From: Treponema sp.
Lineage (GTDB): Bacteria; Spirochaetota; Spirochaetia; Treponematales; Treponemataceae
DNA length: 28,579 nucleotides
NCBI GenBank assembly: GCA_017617145.1
Contig: JAFZWX010000034.1
Coordinates: 1-28,579 of the forward strand
Direction of reading: 5' to 3'
Of the stretch, positions 16,624 through 23,522 are shown one piece after another. Under the pieces are notes generated by a model that saw only the letters and a list, made by a program, of their open reading frames with translations, did not search any database and had not been told where the DNA came from. Within the stretch, counting starts at the first letter, position 1. Every line of letters starts with the position of its first letter. A program made the translations under genes and the position numbers.

Positions 16624-17611
16624 ATTCTACCGGATAACAGTCATACCCTGCACTGCGGAGCTTGTCGGCGGTGGTGTTGGTGCCATCATCTTTTACAAGA
16701 ACTATATAGTATGTGGTGCCGCTTGCTCTTGTTTCGGAAATTGTGTAGGCGTCAAAACCTTTTTTCTGAACTTCTTCGCAAAGGAGTTTTGCATTTGATT
16801 CGGTTTTGAAAAGGCCCAGCTGCCATTTTGTATTTTTGGTTGTTGTGGCGGCTGGTGTACTTTCGCTTGTAACATTGCTTACATCGGCAAAGGTACCTGT
16901 ACCCTGCTCTGCTACGCCACTTTTTGGAACAAAAAACCAGAACGGAGTTGGAAGCAGCTGAACATCACCACGAACAATGGCAGCCTCTGTTGATGTCGAA
17001 AAGTTTTTTGTAATCTGTTCTGCCCAGGATTTTTGCCCCGTAACATACCACAATGTCAATAAAATTACAGGATGAACAGACTTCATTGAATCGACTTTAA
17101 GATAAGCCTTTAAAAGCTCCAGAGGCTCGTTCAAATCATTTACATTTTCGGCACGGCATAGAGCGCTCCACTGGGCATATAATTTTAGATAAGAAAGAAT
17201 TACAGCATCCTTAGAATTGCGCACAGAAGAATTAAGATAGCTGTCGGCAGTAGGCCAGTCTCCGCAACAAAGGGCACAGCGCACTGCATCAATTACAAGC
17301 TGCTCATTTGTTTTTTTTGGCATACCGTCGGCATCACCGGCTGCTATTCCTGCGGCTGTTGCATAGTTTTTCTGGGCATCGGAATAAAGAGACATCTGCT
17401 CCTGAAGCGAAGCTAAAAATACATAAACAGCACGTTTTTCGGAAGCAACTGTGAGATTTTTAATCTGATCTTTTACATATGAAACCGATTCTTCTACAGT
17501 AGACTTACGAACTGCTTCGGCTTTAATATCCTTGGCTTTTGCTTCTGCAAAAATCAGAGAGGTGGAAAATGAAAGCGATAATATTACAATTAAAAAAAGT
17601 TTTTTATTCAT
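16622..17611 (-). CDS. Secreted SPOR-domain protein
   Basis: A 329-residue envelope protein. Residues 1-22 are a Sec signal peptide ending around IFAEA. The middle (about 28-200) is helical, with alternating Ala/Leu-rich stretches suggestive of TPR-like repeats. A Thr/Ala-rich linker precedes the C-terminal SPOR domain (about 255-329: WQLGLFKTESNAKLLCEEVQ, then GTTYYIVLVKDDG). SPOR domains bind peptidoglycan strands lacking stem peptides, usually at division or remodelling sites. The start overlaps the preceding gene's end (ATGAATAA, 8 bp), so translation is coupled. It is the last gene of the miaB operon. It ends inside the terminator shared with the convergent lipoprotein gene. The call rests on the SPOR pattern; the N-terminal half is unassigned. 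Confidence 0.88.
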   Translation of the reverse strand: MNKKLFLIVILSLSFSTSLIFAEAKAKDIKAEAVRKSTVEESVSYVKDQIKNLTVASEKRAVYVFLASLQEQMSLYSDAQKNYATAAGIAAGDADGMPKKTNEQLVIDAVRCALCCGDWPTADSYLNSSVRNSKDAVILSYLKLYAQWSALCRAENVNDLNEPLELLKAYLKVDSMKSVHPVILLTLWYVTGQKSWAEQITKNFSTSTEAAIVRGDVQLLPTPFWFFVPKSGVAEQGTGTFADVSNVTSESTPAATTTKNTKWQLGLFKTESNAKLLCEEVQKKGFDAYTISETRASGTTYYIVLVKDDGTNTTADKLRSAGYDCYPVE

Positions 17612-18023
17612 GAATTCTGTCTTCTATACTATTCACTTTATCGGTGGATTTTGAAGAAGACTCAACTTTATTTTCTGATTTTGAAGGTGTTTCGACAGAA
17701 GCGGGCTTTTGTTTTTTATCCAGTTTTACCTGCTGCTTGGCAAGCTTTTTGTCAATTTTATCCTGTTTTTTCTTTTCTTTAAGACCAAGATTTCGGGCAT
17801 CGGCAACTTCGTTTTCGTGCGAAAGGCGGATAAACTTGGCAATAAGATAACACAAAAGTGAAAAAATAATTCCGGCGGCAAAGGCAATGAAAATTACAAC
17901 AACAACAGACTTGTCGGTATAAGTTTTGAAAAGCCACAAGGTGCACACGTTTGTAAGATTTTTGCCAATAAAAAATGCTAAGAAAAGGATTATCAGTAAG
18001 ATGATTATTAATGCTGCGATCAT
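17604..18023 (-). CDS. LapA-like (DUF1049) two-helix membrane protein
   Basis: A 139-residue inner-membrane protein. TM1 spans about residues 2-20; a short loop with NLTNVCTLWLF follows; TM2 spans about 39-64 (VVVVIFIAFAAGIIFSLLCY). This is the layout of the LapA/DUF1049 family implicated in envelope assembly. The C-terminal half (about 75-139) is Lys/Glu/Ser-rich and probably disordered or coiled-coil (EKKKQDKIDKKLAKQQVKLD). Its ATG overlaps the miaB stop (ATGA), and AAGGGGAA lies 5 nt upstream. It overlaps the SPOR gene by 8 bp. Coupling to an SPOR protein suggests a shared role in cell-wall or envelope organisation, which is inference. Confidence 0.82.
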   Translation of the reverse strand: MIAALIIILLIILFLAFFIGKNLTNVCTLWLFKTYTDKSVVVVIFIAFAAGIIFSLLCYLIAKFIRLSHENEVADARNLGLKEKKKQDKIDKKLAKQQVKLDKKQKPASVETPSKSENKVESSSKSTDKVNSIEDRIHE

Positions 18024-19420
18024 ACAAGTTCCCCTTTAAAAGTATTGCCATTCAACAGGGTTATTTTAACATTAACAAACGAACCTATCAACTTGCGGTC
18101 TGCACGGAAGGCAACTTTTTCGTGCTGTTCGGTCTGCCCCAAAAGCTCCTGGGTACTGTCGCGGCTAACTCCTTCGGCAAGAACAAGCGCAGTCTTACTT
18201 ACCCGCTCGCTCATTCTTTGGTGAGTGTGTTCAAGCTGAAGATCAATTACACGCTGAAGTCTTTCCTTACGAACTTCTTCCGGCAGCTGTTCCATTTTTG
18301 CGGCAGGAGTTCCTTCGCGCGGATTATAATAATACATCATTGCACTTTCGTATTTAACCTGCTTCATAAGGTCGAGCGTCTGTTCAACATCATCTTCTGT
18401 TTCGCCGGGGAAGCCCATCATAATATCAGTTGTAAGAGAAACTTCCGGAATCTTGGCCTTGATTTTTTGAACAAGCTCCAGATACTGTTCGCGTGTGTAG
18501 CGGCGGTTCATTGCCTTAAGGATTGCTGTTGAACCGTTCTGCACAGGAAGATGAATATGGCGGCAGATAAGCGGCTCACTTGCAATAACATCAATTACAT
18601 CGTCAGTAAAATCCTTTGGATGCGAAGACATAAAGCGCACCCAACGGATTGTAGATTCTGTTTTACGAAGGTGTTCAGCGATAAGACGCAAGAGCCCCGC
18701 AAAGTTTACAGTAGCACCATCAAGCCCCAGCCCCTGATAACTGTTTACATTCTGACCAATAAGCGTAATTTCGCGAACCTTAAGATTTTTAAGAACATCA
18801 AGCTCCTGCAAAATCTGTTCAACCGGACGACTTATTTCACGACCACGGACATAAGGAACAATACAGTAAGTACAGAAGTTATTGCAGCCGTGCATGATTG
18901 GAACAAAAGTCGAAAATGCCCCAGGCTCAGCAGAAACAGCGGCAAACTGGTAGGTGCCCGAATCATCAGGAACTGCGGGAACTGGTTCACCGGAATTATC
19001 GCCGCCCTCAACTGCTTCTATAATTTTTCCAAAATGATGCTTTGCATAAGTTCCCACAACAAAATCAACAAAAGGCCAGCGTTCCTTAAAAGTTGGAAGA
19101 AGTCGTTCAGCCATACAGCCGGTCACAACAACAGTAAGAGGCTTTGCCCCATCCTTAACATAATCAACCGCTTCTTCCAGAAACTTAGTTTTAGCGTTAG
19201 TTCTTTTTTCGCGTACAGCCTTGAGCCCGTTTATCCATCCAAGCCGCCCTTCAATGCGTTCTTCTGCAGTTTTCCTGATTGAACAGGTATTCACAACAAT
19301 TAAATCTGCAGTCTGCGCAGAGATAGCCTTAGTCCATCCACGCGCAAGCAAAAGCTGCTCCATAGAAGCCGACTCCGCAATATTCATCTCGCAGCCATAC
19401 GTTTCAAAATAGTAAGTCAT
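18020..19420 (-). CDS. miaB: tRNA-2-methylthio-N6-dimethylallyladenosine synthase
   Basis: A 466-residue radical-SAM methylthiotransferase that modifies A37 of tRNAs reading UNN codons. The N-terminal UPF0004 domain carries the three cluster cysteines, Cys10 (YFETYGCEMN), Cys46 (VVNTCSIRK) and Cys102 (VTGCMAERL). The radical-SAM CxxxCxxC is HGCNNFCTYCIVPYVRGRE (Cys179, 183, 186). A TRAM domain ends the protein (GSFVNVKITLLNGNTFKGEL). I chose ATG 19420 (MTYYFETYGC) because family members begin there and a TATAAT lies six bases upstream; ATG 19435 would fall upstream of that -10's start point. There is no SD. It heads an overlapping operon with the LapA-like and SPOR genes. Confidence 0.96.
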   Translation of the reverse strand: MTYYFETYGCEMNIAESASMEQLLLARGWTKAISAQTADLIVVNTCSIRKTAEERIEGRLGWINGLKAVREKRTNAKTKFLEEAVDYVKDGAKPLTVVVTGCMAERLLPTFKERWPFVDFVVGTYAKHHFGKIIEAVEGGDNSGEPVPAVPDDSGTYQFAAVSAEPGAFSTFVPIMHGCNNFCTYCIVPYVRGREISRPVEQILQELDVLKNLKVREITLIGQNVNSYQGLGLDGATVNFAGLLRLIAEHLRKTESTIRWVRFMSSHPKDFTDDVIDVIASEPLICRHIHLPVQNGSTAILKAMNRRYTREQYLELVQKIKAKIPEVSLTTDIMMGFPGETEDDVEQTLDLMKQVKYESAMMYYYNPREGTPAAKMEQLPEEVRKERLQRVIDLQLEHTHQRMSERVSKTALVLAEGVSRDSTQELLGQTEQHEKVAFRADRKLIGSFVNVKITLLNGNTFKGELV

Positions 19421-19426
19421 AAAGTG

Positions 19427-19455
19427 ATTATACATAGAAAGAAAATGGGGGTCTA
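19427..19455 (-). promoter_or_regulatory. Promoter of miaB, leaderless configuration
   Basis: On the minus strand, TAGACC (19455-19450, 4/6 match), 17-bp spacer, perfect TATAAT (19432-19427), then 6 nt to the ATG. No SD is present. Confidence 0.6.
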
Positions 19456-19473
19456 TAGGATACCGTCATATAT

Positions 19474-19673
19474 AAAAAATGGCTCCCAGCCGAATGCAAA
19501 CAGTTAGAAAACAAATCTGCTCCCGCGCAGGTACATCTGCAAACTACGGCGAAGTTTGCAAGGAAAGATTTTTCTCGCTTCGCTCGTCAAGCTTCGATGT
19601 AGTTTGCAGCCGTCCCCACGCTCCGCAGTTTTGTTTTCAAATGTGTATAATATTTCGGCTTCCGCCATTTTTT
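19474..19673. repeat. 200-bp palindromic element, copy A
   Basis: Fills most of the 333-bp gap between miaB and folE2. Nested arms from the outside: AAAAAATGGC / GCCATTTTTT; GCCGAA / TTTCGGC; GAAAACAAA / TTTGTTTTC; CTGCAAACTAC / GTAGTTTGCAG (11 bp perfect); CGAAGTTTG / CAAGCTTCG; the apex contains CTCGCTTCGCTCG. The whole element is homologous, in reverse complement, to 27979-28179. No credible protein is encoded. It behaves as a non-autonomous palindromic repeat or structured RNA family; the rest of this gap holds only the miaB and folE2 promoters. Confidence 0.88.
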
Positions 19674-19741
19674 ACGCTTGGTACTCTATAGGGTTAATTT
19701 TTTCTCCTATTATGTCTCTATTATTTTTTTACTATTTGTAA

Positions 19742-19747
19742 TAGAAT
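19742..19747 (+). promoter_or_regulatory. Possible -10 box of folE2, leaderless configuration
   Basis: TAGAAT ends six bases before the folE2 ATG. No SD lies between, and no convincing -35 is seen at 16-18 bp. It is supported mainly by analogy with miaB, lysS and rfuA. Confidence 0.35.
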
Positions 19748-19753
19748 ACCGGT

Positions 19754-20521
19754 ATGCGTGACATACAAAACGAAACAGACACACGAAAAATCCCGTTGCA
19801 GAAGGTTGGCGTAAAGAACGTTCGGTACCCGGTTACTGTGCTGGACAAAAATCATAAACAACAGCAGACTACGGCAACCGTGGACCTTTTTGTAAACCTG
19901 CCGCACAATTTTAAGGGTACTCATATGTCGCGCTTTATTGAAGTGTTTCATAAGCATCATGAAAATATTACTATGCAGCACTTTTTGGATATGCTTGAAG
20001 AAATGAAGGACAAGCTTGCGGCCCAGGAAGCGTTTGGTACTATAAGTTTTCCGTATTTTATAGAAAAAAAGGCGCCTGTTTCTGGTTCGGCCGGCATTAT
20101 GGAATATACCTGTTCTTATGAAGGAAGCGTTAGTGCTACAGACCGCAAGTTTTACATTACAATAGAAGTTCCTGTTGCAACCTTGTGTCCATGCTCAAAG
20201 GCTATAAGTGAATATGGAGCACACAATCAGCGCGGCAAGGTTAAGGTAAAGCTGCTCTACTCAGAGTTTTTCTGGATTGAAGATATAATTGAGCTTATTG
20301 AAAACTGCGCTTCTACCCCGCTCTATTCGCTTCTTAAACGTCAGGATGAAAAATATGTGACCGAGCACGCCTACGACAATCCCCGCTTTGTAGAGGATGT
20401 CGTTCGCGAAGTTTACACTGCCTTAGCAAAAATGAATTTTCAATGGTTCAGCGTTGAAGCGGAAAATGAAGAGAGTATACATTATCATAATGCGTATGCT
20501 TATACAGAATATCATAAGTAG
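19754..20521 (+). CDS. folE2: GTP cyclohydrolase I, FolE2 (type IB)
   Basis: A 255-residue enzyme converting GTP to 7,8-dihydroneopterin triphosphate, the first step of folate synthesis. The start MRDIQNETDTRKIPLQKVGV matches the family's N-terminus. Diagnostic motifs are GTHMSRF (about residues 55-61) and LCPCSKAISEYGAHNQRG with Cys145 and Cys147, one of which is the conserved metal/substrate cysteine. The HYHNAYAYTE region at the C-terminus is also typical. Type IB enzymes are unrelated in sequence to FolE and are less dependent on zinc. There is no SD before the ATG. It is convergent with folD, so two folate genes share this locus although they are separately transcribed. Confidence 0.96.
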   Translation: MRDIQNETDTRKIPLQKVGVKNVRYPVTVLDKNHKQQQTTATVDLFVNLPHNFKGTHMSRFIEVFHKHHENITMQHFLDMLEEMKDKLAAQEAFGTISFPYFIEKKAPVSGSAGIMEYTCSYEGSVSATDRKFYITIEVPVATLCPCSKAISEYGAHNQRGKVKVKLLYSEFFWIEDIIELIENCASTPLYSLLKRQDEKYVTEHAYDNPRFVEDVVREVYTALAKMNFQWFSVEAENEESIHYHNAYAYTEYHK

Positions 20522-20531
20522 CGGGGCGTTA

Positions 20532-20609
20532 CGGGGCGGCGCATGAGCCCCGTTGGGTGGGGTAGACGAAAAGCCAAAGGCTTTGAGGCGTAGGGCGGGG
20601 CTCCGCCCT
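20532..20609. repeat. GC-rich triple-hairpin element between folE2 and folD
   Basis: Three successive hairpins: CGGGGC/GCCCCG (20532-20552), AAAGCC-AAA-GGCTTT (20570-20584), AGGGCGG-GGCT-CCGCCCT (20592-20609). Base composition is far more GC-rich than the flanks. It lies between convergent genes and may act as a bidirectional transcription stop, although T-runs are lacking. It looks like a dispersed repeat. Confidence 0.6.
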
Positions 20610-20613
20610 CATA

Positions 20614-20662
20614 CTATTTACTATTTACTATTCCCTATTTACTATTCTCTATTTACTATCCC
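20614..20662. repeat. 14-bp tandem repeat overlapping the end of folD
   Basis: Three units of CTATTTACTATTCC (last two bases vary: CC, CT; third unit ends TCCC) at 20621-20662 plus a half unit at 20614-20620. The last codons and the stop of folD fall inside the final unit, so the array has touched or created the gene's end. It may vary in copy number between strains. Confidence 0.75.
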
Positions 20663-21525
20663 CTACTAGCACTCTCCAGCGTATTCTGCATCAACATCGC
20701 AATTGTCATAGGCCCTACTCCACCAGGAACCGGTGTAATATACGAAGCCTTTTCTACCAAATCATCAAAATCACAGTCGCCGATTAAACGGAAGCCACTT
20801 TTTTTGCTGGCATCAGGAATGCGGTTTACACCTACGTCAATAATTACAGCCCCTTCGCTAACCATGTCGGCAGTAAGTGTATGAGGATGGCCCGAAGCAA
20901 CTACAATAATATCTGCCTGACGGGTAATGGCACCCATGTCTTTTGTTCCTGTGTGGCACATTGTTACGGTGCAGTTTACGTCCTTGCGGGCTAAAAGAAT
21001 GCTTACAGGCTTACCAACTATATTTGAACGACCGATTACAACCGCGTGCTTGCCACTAGTTTCAATTCCCATCTTCTTAAGCAGTACAATAATTCCATGA
21101 GGTGTACATGGCAAAAATCCGGGGCGACCAATCATCAAATTTCCTACGCTTACCGGATGAAAGCCGTCTACATCTTTTGAAGGGTCAATTGCCATAATAA
21201 CCTTGTCTTCATCTATGTGTTTTGGAAGCGGCAACTGAACCAATATTCCGTGAACAGAAGAATCGGCATTAAGTTCGGCAATAAGGCGGAGCAGTTCTTC
21301 CTCTTTGGTACTTTCCGGCAGCTGAATTGAACGGTCTGCCATTCCAACTTCGGCAAGAGCCTTGCGTTTTCCTGTAACATAGCTCACACTGGCTGGATTT
21401 TCGCCAACTAAAATTACTGCAAGGCACGGAACAATGCCCTTTTCCTTTAATTCTGCAACTTTTGCAGCAACTTCTGCGCGAACATCTGCGGCAATCTGCT
21501 TTCCGTCAATTATAACTGCACTCAT
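20656..21525 (-). CDS. folD: Methylenetetrahydrofolate dehydrogenase/cyclohydrolase
   Basis: A 289-residue bifunctional cytosolic enzyme interconverting 5,10-methylene- and 10-formyl-tetrahydrofolate with NADP. The catalytic pair is Tyr49 and Lys53 in [14 protein letters not shown]. Further motifs: [37 protein letters not shown], the Rossmann segment [17 protein letters not shown] and [14 protein letters not shown] near the end. Length is normal. AGAGG precedes ATG 21525 at good spacing. The final residues SRG and the TAG stop lie in a tandem repeat. It is convergent with folE2 and divergent from the beta-barrel gene, with no strong promoter recognised. Confidence 0.97.
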   Translation of the reverse strand: MSAVIIDGKQIAADVRAEVAAKVAELKEKGIVPCLAVILVGENPASVSYVTGKRKALAEVGMADRSIQLPESTKEEELLRLIAELNADSSVHGILVQLPLPKHIDEDKVIMAIDPSKDVDGFHPVSVGNLMIGRPGFLPCTPHGIIVLLKKMGIETSGKHAVVIGRSNIVGKPVSILLARKDVNCTVTMCHTGTKDMGAITRQADIIVVASGHPHTLTADMVSEGAVIIDVGVNRIPDASKKSGFRLIGDCDFDDLVEKASYITPVPGGVGPMTIAMLMQNTLESASRG

Positions 21526-21555
21526 ATGTAACCTCTTATCTGTGAAATCCTTTTA

Positions 21556-21584
21556 TTGATAAACAGTCGAAAAAACTGTATTAT
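21556..21584 (+). promoter_or_regulatory. Promoter of the beta-barrel/lipoprotein pair
   Basis: TTGATA (21556-21561), 17-bp spacer, TATTAT (21579-21584). Predicted leader about 26 nt with TTGGAG as SD. Confidence 0.68.
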
Positions 21585-21616
21585 TAAGAATATTATAAAA
21601 AATCGCTTGGAGCAAT

Positions 21617-22189
21617 ATGAAACGCTTTATTTCTTTATTAATAATTTTCCTTTCATTATCGATTTTTGCGTTCGCACAGGAAGAAAATTTCGAAGATGAT
21701 GTATATGTTTATGCCTCAAATGGCGCTGGAGACCAGTTTCTTAAAATAAATCTTGGAGCAGTTTTTCCTCTGAATTTCAACGGACAGCTAAAAATCGGCG
21801 GAAAAGCTTCATTGGGATATTTCAAATTCCTTTCTGAAAATCTTGCAGTAGGTGGTGAGCTTGCAGCAACTTACAATGTATCAATTGGCGAAAAAGTACT
21901 GGTTATGATTCCTATTACATTTGGAATTATGTACCAGCCATATATTGGAAGATTTGAATTTCCGTTGTTTGCAGAAATTGGTGTTGCAAATCAGACCTGG
22001 CAGAATATTGAAATCTTTCCTTCTTTAGCGGCAAAGCTTTCTGCAGGTGCTTATTATAGAATTACAGATTCTGTTTCCCTCGGTTTTTCAACAGATTTTA
22101 TGTGGATTCCGGAGTGGTTCAAAGATTCATCAAAAAATTTCAATGGATTATTTGAGACTGCAGAAATAGGTCTCAGATATCACTTCTAA
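21617..22189 (+). CDS. Small predicted outer-membrane beta-barrel protein
   Basis: A 190-residue exported protein. Residues 1-20 are a signal peptide ending FAFAQ. The mature part alternates polar and hydrophobic residues in amphipathic strands (LKINLGAVFPLNF, LAVGGELAATYNVSIGEKVL, AGAYYRITDSVSLGFSTDF) and ends AEIGLRYHF. The terminal aromatic residue is typical of BAM-inserted barrels. About eight strands could form, in the size range of OmpW/OmpX-like barrels. It is distantly reminiscent of small treponemal barrel proteins, but I cannot name the family. TTGGAG precedes the ATG. A lipoprotein gene follows after 19 bp, so the two are probably one operon and may act at the same membrane. Confidence 0.8.
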   Translation: MKRFISLLIIFLSLSIFAFAQEENFEDDVYVYASNGAGDQFLKINLGAVFPLNFNGQLKIGGKASLGYFKFLSENLAVGGELAATYNVSIGEKVLVMIPITFGIMYQPYIGRFEFPLFAEIGVANQTWQNIEIFPSLAAKLSAGAYYRITDSVSLGFSTDFMWIPEWFKDSSKNFNGLFETAEIGLRYHF

Positions 22190-22208
22190 AAATCAGGGAG
22201 AAAAAACT

Positions 22209-23489
22209 ATGAAAAAGACTTTAAAAAATATTACACTCGTTCTTCTCCTTGCCTTCACTACACTTTCATTTGTTTCCTGCGGATATGAACCGGTTTTTTA
22301 TGGAATTATGCACGATGTCTTGCCGGAAGCAGCAACAGTAAGCGGAAACATCACTTCTATTGCCCGCTGTACTATAGATGGAACTGAATACCTTGTTCTT
22401 TCGAGCGGTGGATCTGTTATGTATAAGGAATTATCCTCTTCTCAACATGGAGACTGGAAATCGGACAAAATAAAGGTTCCATTTACATATCATCATTATA
22501 ATTATTTTTCTACAAGCACTGAACCCGAAGGACATATAGGTCAACAGATTCTAAAGGTTATTGCAGACAAAGACAACATTTATCTTTTAACTTCAACTTT
22601 CCAACAAGATAATGAATATGGTGTTGTTCTTCCTGATACATTTTACTTATGGACAGAACCTTTATCATCATTATTCTCCGGCTCAACTGAATCATGGGTA
22701 AATCTTGTAGAAGGAAATGAAGCACTTTTCCCTTCAAAACTTAACAATTCACAAAGTCAGGTTGAAATGGGATTTTCGTTCTTCTTTACAAACACACCAA
22801 AGCCCGAAAACCGAAAAGCTTTTCTTTCTTCAACAAATCCACAGAATAATGAAACTTCTTATTATTTGTTAAACGGAAGTGCTGCACTGACTGATACTTA
22901 TACAATTCCAGAAGCAAATTTTATAAAAACAAACAACAACAACACAAAAGTAAATTCAGCATTCTATATTGGTTCCTCACTTTATTTTTCTGATTCATTT
23001 TTTACTGCGACAAATGAAACTGCTGAAACTGCTGCGACTTATGCCTGTCTTGCCGGTACATCTGGAAACTATTACTCGACAAGTTATTTGTATTATTATG
23101 ATGGAACAAATGACCTTTCACTGGTTCTTCCAAACGGAGCAAGTTCAACAATTTCTTCACTTGCTTTTACAGCAGATTCAATTCTCATAGGTGAAGGAAG
23201 TTATGCTTCAACTTATACTTCTAACGGCGGAATTGAAAGAATTCTTTTAGATGCAGACGGAAAACCTGAAAACTCTCTTTCTGCTTTTGAAAACAATGCA
23301 AAATATCAGTTTACTTCGGCATATATTTTAATGACTTTGCTTTGTGCTGATCCAACTAAAAAAGAGGCCGAAGCAAATCTTTATGCATCTATATCTTACA
23401 GAGGTTCGGGAAGTTCATCTTCTGCTTCGTTCGATGATATAGGTTTATGGTCATACTACCCTTCCAGAGGAAACTGGAACCGGGAATAA
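22209..23489 (+). CDS. Unassigned lipoprotein, cotranscribed with the beta-barrel gene
   Basis: A 426-residue lipoprotein with signal peptide and lipobox FVSC (Cys24). The mature part is Ser/Thr/Asn-rich and beta-strand-rich. Repeated short elements such as ITSIARCTIDGTEYLVLSSG and ISSLAFTADSILIGEGSYAS resemble beta-propeller blades, in which a strand reads out a value and a small loop follows. That fold is only suggested. No catalytic motif or known domain is recognised. GGGAG lies 8 nt before the ATG. It ends 33 bp before rarA with no terminator, so rarA may be read from the same promoter. Confidence 0.83.
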   Translation: MKKTLKNITLVLLLAFTTLSFVSCGYEPVFYGIMHDVLPEAATVSGNITSIARCTIDGTEYLVLSSGGSVMYKELSSSQHGDWKSDKIKVPFTYHHYNYFSTSTEPEGHIGQQILKVIADKDNIYLLTSTFQQDNEYGVVLPDTFYLWTEPLSSLFSGSTESWVNLVEGNEALFPSKLNNSQSQVEMGFSFFFTNTPKPENRKAFLSSTNPQNNETSYYLLNGSAALTDTYTIPEANFIKTNNNNTKVNSAFYIGSSLYFSDSFFTATNETAETAATYACLAGTSGNYYSTSYLYYYDGTNDLSLVLPNGASSTISSLAFTADSILIGEGSYASTYTSNGGIERILLDADGKPENSLSAFENNAKYQFTSAYILMTLLCADPTKKEAEANLYASISYRGSGSSSSASFDDIGLWSYYPSRGNWNRE

Positions 23490-23522
23490 AAATGTACGGG
23501 TGGGAAAGGCGCGTACTGAAAA

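Noticed and set aside
19479..19691. Open reading frames of about 60-70 codons inside palindromic copy A
   Set aside because: They run through nested inverted repeats, have no SD, and the frame is not shared with copy B.
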